From positions 372,001-436,000 of the forward strand of contig NZ_CP062946.1 of the NCBI RefSeq assembly GCF_014898095.1: a stretch of DNA of 64,000 nt. The letters run 5' to 3'. The first letter of the stretch is position 1, and each line of letters begins with the position of its first letter. The DNA comes from Thalassotalea sp. LPB0316 (GTDB lineage Bacteria > Pseudomonadota > Gammaproteobacteria > Enterobacterales > Alteromonadaceae). Positions 8,500 to 19,073 of this stretch are shown here, in pieces. The notes beneath the pieces are model-generated. The model searched no databases. It had not been told where the DNA came from and saw only the letters and a list, made by a program, of their open reading frames with translations. The translations under genes and the position numbers were made by a program.

Positions 8500-9423
8500 A
8501 TGCCAACATCAATGCCTGATATTGCTAATCAATCTAAAGCTCAAACTGAAGGGACTTTAGACTGGGTAGGTATGAGCAATATTGAAATGCCGATCATGAT
8601 CGCATCTAAAGGTGAAACGCAACGTATGTGTTCAGCACACGTTGACGCATTTGTGAATCTAAAAGATCCGAAAGCCAAAGGCATTCATATGTCGCGCTTA
8701 TATTTACTTCTCGATCAGCTATCGAGCGAAAATGTCCTCAATTACCAAACATTAGTTACCTTACTTGATGGCTTTATTTCAAGCCACCAAGATCTTAGCG
8801 ACAATGCAAAAGTACAATTTGCCTTTGATTATCATTTACGCCGAAAATCACTAATGAGCGGTAAACTGGGTTGGAAAGCCTACCCAACGACGATTACCGG
8901 CCGCTTAAACCAAGGTAAACTCGATATCGAGCTGGCGATTGATGTTCGTTATTCTTCTACTTGCCCATGTTCAGCAGCCTTAGCTCGTCAACTGATACAG
9001 CAAGCATTCAAAGAAAACTTTACCGGTGATCAAGTTAACTTAGAAGCCGTGCACGAGTGGTTGGGCACGACTGAAGGTGTTGTGGCAACACCGCACAGCC
9101 AGCGCTCAGTCGCCGAAGTCAAAGTTAAGTTGAATCCATCAGTAAGTGAATTTCCAATCACTGATTTAGTTAACTTAATTGAAGATGCACTTCAAACCCC
9201 AGTACAAGCCGCAGTAAAACGTGAAGACGAACAAGAGTTCGCTCGCTTAAACGGTCAAAACTTGATGTTTTGTGAAGACGCTGCTCGTCGATTACAGCAC
9301 GCGATGTTACAAGCTAATGAATATGACGATTTCTGGTTAAAAATAAACCACTTAGAGTCACTTCACGCACATGACGCGGTCAGTGTTACCACAAAAGGCA
9401 TAGCAGGCGGCTACCAACCGTAA
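8500..9423 (+). CDS. folE2: GTP cyclohydrolase I type IB (FolE2)
   Basis: This 307-residue enzyme converts GTP to 7,8-dihydroneopterin triphosphate, the first step of folate synthesis (and of queuosine-type pathways). It has the FolE2 signatures: [10 protein letters not shown] with paired cysteines C155 and C157, [13 protein letters not shown], and [14 protein letters not shown]. FolE2 enzymes differ from zinc-dependent FolE in accepting other metals, and in many proteobacteria they are a zinc-starvation backup under Zur. I see no convincing Zur box in the 442-bp upstream region, so constitutive use is possible. Ribosome site GGAGAAG. A strong terminator follows. Confidence 0.95.
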   Translation: MPTSMPDIANQSKAQTEGTLDWVGMSNIEMPIMIASKGETQRMCSAHVDAFVNLKDPKAKGIHMSRLYLLLDQLSSENVLNYQTLVTLLDGFISSHQDLSDNAKVQFAFDYHLRRKSLMSGKLGWKAYPTTITGRLNQGKLDIELAIDVRYSSTCPCSAALARQLIQQAFKENFTGDQVNLEAVHEWLGTTEGVVATPHSQRSVAEVKVKLNPSVSEFPITDLVNLIEDALQTPVQAAVKREDEQEFARLNGQNLMFCEDAARRLQHAMLQANEYDDFWLKINHLESLHAHDAVSVTTKGIAGGYQP

Positions 9424-9437
9424 GTTTTCATCTCGAA

Positions 9438-9480
9438 AAAAAAAGGCCTATTTTGTCATAACAAAATAGGCCTTTTTTTT
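9438..9480 (+). terminator. Strong terminator after folE2
   Basis: AAGGCCTATTTTGT pairs perfectly with ACAAAATAGGCCTT around a CATA loop, flanked by A and T runs, so it could act in both directions. Confidence 0.93.
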
Positions 9481-9919
9481 CGTTCGATAACGAGTAACGC
9501 CAACTCAGCCAACTTTAAATTAATACTTTCTCGCCATTAAAAAAGACACCAATCGGGTTTGAGCACGCACCACGCCTCAAGCATAAATATACAAAATACC
9601 GAGAATAAATTAACATAATTCCTTTCCTATCAACACTGAAAGTAAATTACACATAATTAACTCACACACAGAAAAAAGTGAAAAAATCTCACTATAGCTC
9701 GCTACATTCGCAATTTATTTATATTTCAGACCGTTTTACTCTAATAAAACTGTAATAAAACTACGAGCAAATACTCTATTTTAATTGACGAATGTTGAAT
9801 AACTCGTTAATGTTAAAAGTTCCTCTAGCGTAAAAGCAGGGTAAATATGCATAATTATCATAAAAATATTCTTCAATATGCATCCTGCTTGGCTATGGTG
9901 ATTTTTTAGGAGAGAAGAG
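9481..9919. other. Long upstream region of gltB
   Basis: A 439-bp AT-rich gap with no open frame I trust. It must carry the gltB promoter. Glutamate synthase operons are usually under nitrogen or amino-acid control (Lrp, ArgR, NtrC in relatives). The only distinct structure is the paired inverted repeat at 9834-9890. Confidence 0.5.
9834..9890 (+). promoter_or_regulatory. Two-part inverted repeat in the gltB leader
   Basis: AAGCAGG...ATATGCAT is mirrored by ATATGCAT...CCTGCTT about 25 bp later, 30 bp before the gltB start codon. It could be a leader RNA hairpin or a dyad operator. The binding factor is unknown. Confidence 0.4.
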
Positions 9920-12900
9920 ATGATGCTTTATGATCCACAAATGCAAAAAGATAATTGTGGTTTTGGTTTAATTGCCCACCTTGAAGGTGAGGCGAGCCAT
10001 AAGCTCATAAAAACTGCCATTACTGGCCTTGATAGAATGCAACATCGCGGCGGTATTGCTGCTGATGGTAAAACAGGTGATGGTTGTGGTCTTCTGATCC
10101 AAAAACCTGATAGTTTTTTCCAGTCTATTGCCGCTGAGAACAACTGGAATTTAGGCAAAAAATACGGTGTAGGGATGATCTTCTTAAACCCAGATCCCGT
10201 CGTTGCTGAACAAACCAAAGCGATATTAGAAGAAGAGCTGACCAGAGAAACCTTATCATTAGTCGGGTGGCGAGAAGTACCGACCGATAGTGATTGCTTA
10301 GGGGAAATCGCCGCATCTAACCAACCGCGCATTGAGCAAGTATTTGTTAACGCGCCACCGGGTTGGCGCAACAAAGATCTTGAACGCCGTTTATATATGG
10401 CACGTCGTCGTGCCGAAAAACGCATTGAAGATAACGTATTTTATATTGCCAGCTTAAGTTGCTTAGTCACCGTCTATAAAGGCTTAATGATGCCGGCTGA
10501 CTTGCCTAATTTTTATTTAGACTTGGCCGACATCCGCATGCAGAGCGCGATTTGCGTTTTCCACCAACGTTTTTCAACCAACACTTCTCCACAATGGCAA
10601 CTCGCTCAGCCATTTAGATATTTAGCTCATAATGGTGAGATCAATACCATTCGCGGTAACCGTCAATGGAGTCGCGCTCGAACATATCGCTTCCAATCGC
10701 CATTATTACCCGATTTACGTGACGCAGCACCCTTTGTTAATGAATCCGGCTCTGATTCATCATCACTCGATAACATGCTAGAGCTATTCTTAGCCGGTGG
10801 TATGGATTTGTTCCGCGCCATGCGTTTATTAATGCCGCCGGCATGGCAAAACAATCCGTGCATGGATGACGATCTTAAAGCATTCTACGAGTTTAACTCT
10901 ATGCATATGGAGCCTTGGGATGGTCCTGCTGGTGTGGTAATGACAAACGGCCGCCACGTTGCTTGTAACCTTGACCGAAACGGCTTGCGCCCAGCTCGTT
11001 ATGTGATTACGAGAAACGGTTTCATTACGTTAGCTTCAGAAGTTGGGATTTGGGATTACGGCGAAGATGAAGTATTGAAAAAAGGTCGTGTAGGACCGGG
11101 AGAAATGCTTGCTGTCGACACCTATACTGGCAAAATTTTTGATTCACACAGTATCGATAACGACTTAAAAGTTCGCCACCCCTATCGCGAATGGCTTGAT
11201 AAAAACATCCGTCGACTGGTGCCATTCCATCAAATGGAAGCCTCACTTATTGGCCAACGCATTTTCTCAGATGAGCAAATAGCCCAATATCACAAGCTAT
11301 TCAATTACAGTTACGAAGAAATTCAACAAGTGGTTAAAACCCTTGCTGAAAATGGCCAAGAAGCCACCGGTTCGATGGGTGACGACACGCCTATGGCTGT
11401 TTTGTCGTCAAAGCCGCGTTCGCTCTACGACTATTTCCGACAACAGTTTGCACAAGTAACCAACCCGCCAATCGATCCACTTAGAGAGCGCTATGTGATG
11501 TCATTGGCAACCTGTGTTGGTCGCGAGCACAACGTATTTAACGAAACGACTGGCCATGCCGATCGCATTATTTTCGACACCCCCATTTTAATGTATACCG
11601 GCTTAAAGCAATTACGAGAACTTGATCCTAAGCATTATCGCTCAGATACGCTAACGCTTAACTACGATCCTGAAGAAGGCTTAGAAAATGCAATTCGCCG
11701 CTTGTGTGATGAAGCAGAAGAACTCGTCAGAGATAAAAATACCGTTATTCTTGTGTTATCAGATCGCCAAGTGCACCAAGGTTTATTACCGATCCCTGCG
11801 GCAATGGCTGTTGGCGCGGTGCAAAAACGCTTAGTCGATGCCCAACTTCGTTGTGACTCGAACATTATTGTGGAAACAGCTTCCGCTCGTGATTCACACC
11901 AATTTGCGGTGTTACTTGGCCTAGGTGCAACAGCGGTCTATCCGTTTTTAGCCTATGAAACCATTGAACAGATGTGTGAGAAAGGCCATATCGACCTGCC
12001 TGCGCGCGACGCATTAATTAATTATCGCAACGGTATCAACAAAGGTCTGTTGAAAATATTATCTAAGATGGGGATTTCAACCATTGCCAGTTACCGTTGT
12101 GCTGGCTTATTTGAAATCATTGGCTTACATGAAAACGTGATGAAGCTGTGCTTCCCTGATTTGCCAAGTCGTATTCAAGGCGCTGACTTTAGTGATATCG
12201 AGCAAGACAACTTTAACTTAGCGCGCAAAGCGTTTTTACCACACCAAAAAATTAATCACGGCGGGCTATTAAAATATGTTCACGGTGGTGAGTACCACGC
12301 CTACAACCCAAATGTCGTAAGTTACTTACAAGAAGCCGTGCGTTCAGGTGATTATGCGAAATATCAACAATTCGCTAAAGAGGTTAACGAACGCCCAGTC
12401 GCTATGTTGCGTGATTTATTGGCCTTCAAACAAAATACTCAGGCTATTGATATCGACAAGGTAGAAGCTGACACTGAACTATACAAACGCTTTGACTCTG
12501 CAGCCATGTCAATTGGCGCTCTGAGTCCAGAAGCCCATGAAGCATTAGCGATTGCCATGAACCGCTTAGGTGGTTTTTCTAATTCAGGTGAAGGTGGTGA
12601 AGACGAACGCCGCTTTGGCACCGTTAAAAATTCACGAATCAAGCAGATCGCTTCTGGCCGCTTTGGTGTTACGCCGCATTACTTAGTCAATGCCGATGTC
12701 TTACAAATTAAAGTCGCTCAAGGTGCTAAGCCGGGTGAAGGTGGTCAGTTACCAGGCGACAAAGTTACCCCGTTAATTGCCAAATTGCGTTTTTCGGTGC
12801 CGGGCGTGACGTTAATTTCGCCACCGCCGCACCACGACATCTACTCAATTGAGGACTTAGCTCAATTGATTTTCGATTTAAAACAAGTGAATCCGAAAGC

Positions 12901-14380
12901 AGTTATTTCGGTCAAACTTGTTTCGGGTCCTGGCGTTGGCACAATCGCCTCAGGTGTAGCGAAAGCTTACGCCGATTTTATCACTATTTCAGGTTACGAC
13001 GGTGGTACTGGCGCAAGTCCGTTAACCTCAGTTAAGTACGCCGGTTGTCCTTGGGAATTAGGCCTAGCCGAAGCTCATCAGTCATTGGTTGAAAATGGCT
13101 TACGCCACAAAGTGCGCTTGCAAGTTGATGGCGGTCTTAAAACCGGAGCGGATATTGTTAAAGCAGCCATTTTAGGTGCTGAAAGCTTTGGTTTCGGTAC
13201 TGCGCCTATGGTTACGCTAGGTTGTAAGTTTCTGCGTATTTGTCATCTAAATAACTGTGCAACCGGTGTAGCAACACAAGATGAAGTGCTTCGCGAGCAA
13301 TTTTTCAAAGGCCTACCAGAACAAGTGATGAACTACTTCAAGTTTGTCGCCCAAGATGTCCGAGAAATTCTTGCTCAGCTTGGTGTTGAGAGCTTGACGG
13401 CAATTATAGGTCGCGTCGATTTACTTGAGCCATTAAAAGGTATTAGTGCCAAACAACAAAAGCTCGACTTATCACCGATTATTGCACCGGTTGTTGCCGG
13501 TAGTCACACTGCCTTGCATCAAACTGAAGTTAATACGCCATTCGATGAAGGGAAGCTTAACCAACAATTAGTCGAATTAACTCGTGATGCTGTCGCCCAT
13601 AGTACAGGTGGCGAATATCGCTTGAATATCGCCAACACCGATCGCTCGGTAGGCGCAGCTCTCTCAGGTGAAATTGCTCGTCAACACGGCGATCAAGGCA
13701 TGGCAGCAAGTCCAATAAAAATTCATTTACAAGGCACAGCAGGCCAAAGTTTTGGTGTCTGGAATGCCGGTGGATTGCACATGACCCTAACCGGAGATGC
13801 TAACGATTATGTTGGTAAAGGTATGACGGGTGGCCAGTTAGTGATCAAGCCACCCAAAGGCGTGGAATATCAGTCTAATCAAGCCATGATCATGGGTAAT
13901 ACCTGTTTATACGGTGCAACCGGCGGCAAGTTATTCGCTTGTGGCCGCGCTGGTGAGCGCTTCGCTGTTCGCAACTCAGGTGCTCAAGCAGTCGTTGAAG
14001 GTGCAGGCGATCACGCTTGTGAATATATGACCGGTGGTATCGTGACGGTTTTAGGTAAGGTCGGTCTTAACTTCGGTGCAGGTATGACCGGCGGTTTTGC
14101 CTATATTCTCGATCAAGATGATGATTTAGCTATTCGCTTAAATACTGAGTCAATCGAAATGGTCGATATGAGTGATTTAGTGATCCATCAAGAGCATTTA
14201 CGCGGCATTATCAACCAACACGTTGAAGAAACGGGTAGTCTGCACGCACAAGAAATATTAGCCAACTTTGATGAGTATGCGAGTAAGTTTAAGTTAATTA
14301 AACCAACCTCTGCAGATATCAAGTCACTCCTTGGTCATCGCAGTCGCAGCTCTGCAGAGCTTCGTGTTCAAGCGCAATAA
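9920..14380 (+). CDS. gltB: Glutamate synthase (NADPH) large subunit
   Basis: This 1486-residue subunit moves the amide of glutamine to 2-oxoglutarate, giving two glutamates, and is central to ammonia assimilation. The glutaminase domain begins with the N-terminal nucleophile cysteine in KDNCGFG (C13), so short N-terminal processing is expected. The FMN-binding barrel has SGEGGEDE, PGEGGQLPG, TISGYDGGTGASP and the [3Fe-4S] cysteine region CKFLRICHLNNCATG. The C-terminal domain is the glycine-rich beta-helix. Two consecutive ATGs (9920 and 9923) are both well spaced from AGGAGA. It is followed after 20 bp by gltD. Confidence 0.97.
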   Translation: MMLYDPQMQKDNCGFGLIAHLEGEASHKLIKTAITGLDRMQHRGGIAADGKTGDGCGLLIQKPDSFFQSIAAENNWNLGKKYGVGMIFLNPDPVVAEQTKAILEEELTRETLSLVGWREVPTDSDCLGEIAASNQPRIEQVFVNAPPGWRNKDLERRLYMARRRAEKRIEDNVFYIASLSCLVTVYKGLMMPADLPNFYLDLADIRMQSAICVFHQRFSTNTSPQWQLAQPFRYLAHNGEINTIRGNRQWSRARTYRFQSPLLPDLRDAAPFVNESGSDSSSLDNMLELFLAGGMDLFRAMRLLMPPAWQNNPCMDDDLKAFYEFNSMHMEPWDGPAGVVMTNGRHVACNLDRNGLRPARYVITRNGFITLASEVGIWDYGEDEVLKKGRVGPGEMLAVDTYTGKIFDSHSIDNDLKVRHPYREWLDKNIRRLVPFHQMEASLIGQRIFSDEQIAQYHKLFNYSYEEIQQVVKTLAENGQEATGSMGDDTPMAVLSSKPRSLYDYFRQQFAQVTNPPIDPLRERYVMSLATCVGREHNVFNETTGHADRIIFDTPILMYTGLKQLRELDPKHYRSDTLTLNYDPEEGLENAIRRLCDEAEELVRDKNTVILVLSDRQVHQGLLPIPAAMAVGAVQKRLVDAQLRCDSNIIVETASARDSHQFAVLLGLGATAVYPFLAYETIEQMCEKGHIDLPARDALINYRNGINKGLLKILSKMGISTIASYRCAGLFEIIGLHENVMKLCFPDLPSRIQGADFSDIEQDNFNLARKAFLPHQKINHGGLLKYVHGGEYHAYNPNVVSYLQEAVRSGDYAKYQQFAKEVNERPVAMLRDLLAFKQNTQAIDIDKVEADTELYKRFDSAAMSIGALSPEAHEALAIAMNRLGGFSNSGEGGEDERRFGTVKNSRIKQIASGRFGVTPHYLVNADVLQIKVAQGAKPGEGGQLPGDKVTPLIAKLRFSVPGVTLISPPPHHDIYSIEDLAQLIFDLKQVNPKAVISVKLVSGPGVGTIASGVAKAYADFITISGYDGGTGASPLTSVKYAGCPWELGLAEAHQSLVENGLRHKVRLQVDGGLKTGADIVKAAILGAESFGFGTAPMVTLGCKFLRICHLNNCATGVATQDEVLREQFFKGLPEQVMNYFKFVAQDVREILAQLGVESLTAIIGRVDLLEPLKGISAKQQKLDLSPIIAPVVAGSHTALHQTEVNTPFDEGKLNQQLVELTRDAVAHSTGGEYRLNIANTDRSVGAALSGEIARQHGDQGMAASPIKIHLQGTAGQSFGVWNAGGLHMTLTGDANDYVGKGMTGGQLVIKPPKGVEYQSNQAMIMGNTCLYGATGGKLFACGRAGERFAVRNSGAQAVVEGAGDHACEYMTGGIVTVLGKVGLNFGAGMTGGFAYILDQDDDLAIRLNTESIEMVDMSDLVIHQEHLRGIINQHVEETGSLHAQEILANFDEYASKFKLIKPTSADIKSLLGHRSRSSAELRVQAQ

Positions 14381-14397
14381 CAATTGGTAAGGAATAA

Positions 14398-15837
<1,440 letters not shown>

Positions 15838-15859
15838 ACTTATAAATCCTACCCAATAT

Positions 15860-15896
15860 AAACGCCATGAAGCCACGCTTTATGGCGTTTTTTTTC
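15860..15896 (+). terminator. Terminator of gltBD
   Basis: AAACGCCATGAAGC pairs with GCTTTATGGCGTTT (14 bp, one G-U pair, CAC loop), followed by a T run. Confidence 0.92.
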
Positions 15897-16038
15897 ATTT
15901 TTTTACTCAGCCTATTTGATATTTTTCGATCGACAATGTTCATCCTTTTGTCTGTTTCAGTCATTGGCACCTTTTGCAAAATTATTAGTATAAAAGACAA
16001 CACTCCCCCCTTTACTGAAGTAACAGATAGGAAACAAT

Positions 16039-16959
16039 ATGAGTCAAATTACATTTAACGATCGCGTAGTTATTGTGACTGGCGCCGGTAACGGATTAGG
16101 TAAAGCATACGCCTTAGAATTTGCCAAACGCGGTGCCAAAGTAGTCGTGAATGACTTAGGTGGTTCATTTGACGGTGAAGGTTCAAGTAGTGCTGCAGCT
16201 GATATCGTAGTTAATGAAATTAAAGCCGCAGGTGGCGAAGCTGTCGCAAACTATGACTCGGTTGAGTATGGCGACAAGATCGTCAAAACCGCTATCGACA
16301 GCTTTGGCCGTGTCGATATTGTTATCAATAATGCGGGTTTCTTGCGTGACTCAAGCTTTAGCAAATTAACTGATGACAACTGGCAGGCGATTCAAAACGT
16401 TCATGTAAATGGCGCCTATTCAGTAACCAAAGCAGCTTGGCCATACATGGTTGAACAAAACTTTGGTCGAGTGATTTTCACCACATCAGCGGCAGGTATT
16501 TACGGTAATTTTGGCCAAGCAAACTACAGCGCGGCAAAATCAGCACTACTTGGTTTAGGTAAAACACTCGCTTTAGAAGGCGCTCGTAAAAATATTCATG
16601 TTAACGTTATTGCGCCAATTGCCGGTTCACGCTTAACGGAAACGATTTGGCCCGATGAAGTTCTTCGTGCGACGTCACCAGACTACGTTGTACCTTTAGT
16701 CATCAAATTAAGCAGTGATGACAACAGTGAAACAGGTGGTGTTTTTGAAGTGGGCGCAAGTTGGTTTGCTAAGATTAGAATAGAACGAACCAGAGGCTAT
16801 GCCTTTGGTGTAGAGCACAATATTAGCGCGGAAGATGTTGCCAGTAAATGGGAGCAGATTTGCGATTTTACTGATGCACAACCGGCTGAAAGTATTATTA
16901 GTACCTTCCACGCGGTTGGCGACATGGTCGGTTTAGATTTGCTTAACGCAAAGAAATAA
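16039..16959 (+). CDS. SDR dehydrogenase, MFE-2-type (3R)-hydroxyacyl-CoA dehydrogenase
   Basis: A 306-residue short-chain dehydrogenase. TGAGNGLGKAYA is the cofactor loop, NNAG is at 97-100, and S150, Y163 and K167 are the catalytic residues. The block SAAGIYGNFGQANYSAAKSALLGL and the C-terminal half resemble the (3R)-hydroxyacyl-CoA dehydrogenase part of the eukaryotic peroxisomal multifunctional enzyme MFE-2. It probably oxidises a D-3-hydroxyacyl-CoA. It lies 10 bp upstream of an SCP-x-type thiolase, which would carry out the next step. The exact acyl-CoA substrate (branched, steroid-derived or ordinary) is not shown by sequence. Confidence 0.82.
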   Translation: MSQITFNDRVVIVTGAGNGLGKAYALEFAKRGAKVVVNDLGGSFDGEGSSSAAADIVVNEIKAAGGEAVANYDSVEYGDKIVKTAIDSFGRVDIVINNAGFLRDSSFSKLTDDNWQAIQNVHVNGAYSVTKAAWPYMVEQNFGRVIFTTSAAGIYGNFGQANYSAAKSALLGLGKTLALEGARKNIHVNVIAPIAGSRLTETIWPDEVLRATSPDYVVPLVIKLSSDDNSETGGVFEVGASWFAKIRIERTRGYAFGVEHNISAEDVASKWEQICDFTDAQPAESIISTFHAVGDMVGLDLLNAKK

Positions 16960-16969
16960 GGAGCATAGT

Positions 16970-18145
16970 ATGAATGCAAGAATAGCCGGCGTAGGCATGA
17001 CAAAATTTTGTAAGCCAGGCCAACAAGAACCCTACAGAGTAATGGCAAGTAAAGCGATCATTGAAGCGCTTAAAGACGCAGGTATTAGCTACCAACACGT
17101 TCAACAAGCTTATGCGAGCTATATCTATGGTGACAGTACCTGTGGTCAACACGCCCTTTACGACGTTGGTATGACAGGTATTCCCGTGATTAACGTCAAC
17201 AACAACTGCTCTTCAGGTTCAACAGCGCTATACTTAGCGCGCCAAGCGGTTAAATCTGGTGCTGTTGAATGTGCTCTAGCCTTTGGTTTTGAAGAAATGC
17301 AGCCAGGTGCCTTAGGCTCTCATTGGGATGATCGCGAATCACCATTTGCCAATATGCTCGATACCTTGGCTAAAGTATCTAATGCACCAGAAGGACCACT
17401 AGCTCTGCGCATGTTTGGTCAAGCAGGCACTGCCTATATCGAAAAGTACGGTGCTAACCCTGATATTTTCGGGAAAGTGTCAGTGAAAACACGCAGCCAT
17501 GCAGTAAATAACCCGTATTCATTATTTACCAACGAGTTAACGTTAGAAGAAGTGATGAACTCACCGACTATCTTCCCACCGTATTTAACGCGTTTTATGG
17601 CTTGTCCACCAACCTGTGGCGCCGCCGCTGTTGTTGTTTGTTCTGAAGCATTTGCTAAGAAGCACAGCATCAATGCCAACGTTGAAATTGTTGGTCAAGC
17701 AATGGCAACCGACTTAGAGGGCTCATGGACAGATCCAATGAAGCTTATCGGTAGCGAAATGACGGCGCACGCAGCGCGTCAAGTATACGAGCAAGCTGGC
17801 ATGGGCCCAGAAGCAGTACAAGTGGTTGAATTACACGACTGTTTCACAACCAATGAAGTGATCACCTATGAAGGTTTAGGCTTGTGTGGCGAAGGTCAAG
17901 CTGAGCAGTTTATCAATGACAAGCAAAACACTTATGGCGGCCAGTTTGTCGTTAACCCATCAGGCGGTTTGATGTCTAAAGGTCATCCAATTGGTGCTAC
18001 TGGTTTAGCTCAGTGTACTGAACTTGTTTGGCATTTACGCGGCGCAGCAGGCAAACGCCAAGTAGAAGGTGCTAACGTAGCACTGCAACACAATCTAGGT
18101 TTAGGTGGCGCAGCCGTTGTTACCATGTACCAAAAAGTTAACTAA
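16970..18145 (+). CDS. SCP-x-type thiolase / lipid-transfer family acyltransferase
   Basis: A 391-residue thiolase of the SCP-x (nonspecific lipid-transfer) subfamily. C80 in NNNCSSGSTAL is the acyl-accepting cysteine, HDCFT carries the family's active-site histidine, and GGLMSKGHPIGATGLAQ is the C-terminal catalytic block. Members cleave 3-ketoacyl-CoA, often of branched or sterol side-chain origin. With the preceding MFE-2-like dehydrogenase it makes a two-step end of a beta-oxidation cycle. The enoyl-CoA hydratase and acyl-CoA dehydrogenase are not next to it. A large hairpin ends the operon. Confidence 0.85.
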   Translation: MNARIAGVGMTKFCKPGQQEPYRVMASKAIIEALKDAGISYQHVQQAYASYIYGDSTCGQHALYDVGMTGIPVINVNNNCSSGSTALYLARQAVKSGAVECALAFGFEEMQPGALGSHWDDRESPFANMLDTLAKVSNAPEGPLALRMFGQAGTAYIEKYGANPDIFGKVSVKTRSHAVNNPYSLFTNELTLEEVMNSPTIFPPYLTRFMACPPTCGAAAVVVCSEAFAKKHSINANVEIVGQAMATDLEGSWTDPMKLIGSEMTAHAARQVYEQAGMGPEAVQVVELHDCFTTNEVITYEGLGLCGEGQAEQFINDKQNTYGGQFVVNPSGGLMSKGHPIGATGLAQCTELVWHLRGAAGKRQVEGANVALQHNLGLGGAAVVTMYQKVN

Positions 18146-18171
18146 AACCAAGCTTAAACGCTCGATGCTAT

Positions 18172-18223
18172 AAGGCGGTAATGAATTAACGTTCAAGCGT
18201 TAAAGCATTATCGCCTTTGTCTT
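18172..18223 (+). terminator. Large two-stage hairpin after the SDR-thiolase operon
   Basis: AAGGCGGTAATG pairs with CATTATCGCCTT (one G-U pair), and inside it TTAACG pairs with CGTTAA around a TTCAAG loop. The following TGTCTTT tract is imperfect. It most likely ends the thiolase transcript. Confidence 0.75.
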
Positions 18224-18291
18224 TGATAGGCTTGTATCTTAATCCTTCCTTAGGCACACTATCAGCAATAAAAATTGCAGTTGAGAAAACA

Positions 18292-18921
18292 ATGACAAAC
18301 TTAGAAACCGCTAAAGTACAAATCGGTCAAATGCTACAAATGCAAGATGCGATGAATTCTCGTGTCAGCGAAACATGGCGCGAAAACAACTACGAATGGT
18401 ACCGCGCCATTTGGGTTGAGTGTGCAGAAATGCTTGATCATCACGGCTGGAAGTGGTGGAAGCATCAAGAAATCGACGTTGCACAAGTACAATTAGAATT
18501 AGTGGATATTTTCCACTTCGGTTTAAGTTTGCGCTTGATGGCACAAAACGATGTTGAAAAAGTCGCTGAGCAACTCACTCAAGATTTATCGTTAACCAGT
18601 AACGAAGGTGACTTTAAGATTGCATTAGAGTCATTAGCTTCTGATGCTGTTACCAATAAAGCGTTTAACGGTTTAGCCTTCGCTGATTGTATGCGTTTAA
18701 TGGACATGGATTTAACGGAGCTATTTCGTCAGTACGTAGGTAAAAACACCCTCAATTTTTTCCGCCAAGACCACGGCTACAAAGATGGCACTTACATCAA
18801 AGTGTGGCACGGTAAAGAAGACAACGAAGTATTAGCCGAAGTGGTTAATGAATTAGACGTAACTCACCCTGATTTTCAAAGCCAAGTCTACAACGCGTTA
18901 AAAGCGCACTACCCAAGCTAA
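18292..18921 (+). CDS. dUTP diphosphatase, all-alpha dimeric type
   Basis: A 209-residue protein of the dimeric dUTPase family (MazG-like all-alpha fold). It hydrolyses dUTP, and often dUDP, to dUMP, keeping uracil out of DNA and supplying thymidylate synthesis. The metal-binding acidic motifs are visible as ECAEMLDH, ELVDIF and the later acidic region, with the tryptophan-rich EWYRAIWVE and HGWKWWK typical of this family. It is unrelated to the trimeric beta-fold Dut of E. coli. I chose the ATG at 18292. An upstream TTG frame begins inside the preceding terminator and is unlikely. Confidence 0.85.
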   Translation: MTNLETAKVQIGQMLQMQDAMNSRVSETWRENNYEWYRAIWVECAEMLDHHGWKWWKHQEIDVAQVQLELVDIFHFGLSLRLMAQNDVEKVAEQLTQDLSLTSNEGDFKIALESLASDAVTNKAFNGLAFADCMRLMDMDLTELFRQYVGKNTLNFFRQDHGYKDGTYIKVWHGKEDNEVLAEVVNELDVTHPDFQSQVYNALKAHYPS

Positions 18922-18987
18922 AATCAAAGTCCTCGAATCATAGCGAATAGCCCACTACCTACTAGCTATTCGCTTGTTCACTCCCCC

Positions 18988-19006
18988 ACTATGGTACTAA
19001 GGTAGC
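18988..19006 (+). promoter_or_regulatory. ACTAWRGTR-type site upstream of the 3-hydroxybutyrate dehydrogenase
   Basis: ACTATGGTA runs directly into ACTAAGGTA, a tandem pair, 68 bp before the start codon. Close relatives of this motif precede the esterase, the TonB receptor and the MFS gene of the same locus. I infer a binding site for the local CrbR-like regulator. Confidence 0.5.
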
Positions 19007-19073
19007 AAATCAATTTTCTACCGACTTCCTTACACTCTATCTCTGTTTTAAATGAGTTTAATAAGAGTGTGTT

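Noticed and set aside
9928..12642. Several long minus-strand frames opposite gltB (for example 9928-10425)
   Set aside because: They mirror a strongly conserved gene, have no ribosome sites or recognisable domains, and are best explained as shadow frames.
18217..18291. Longer start for the dUTPase
   Set aside because: The TTG lies in the preceding terminator hairpin and the extra 25 residues do not resemble the family.
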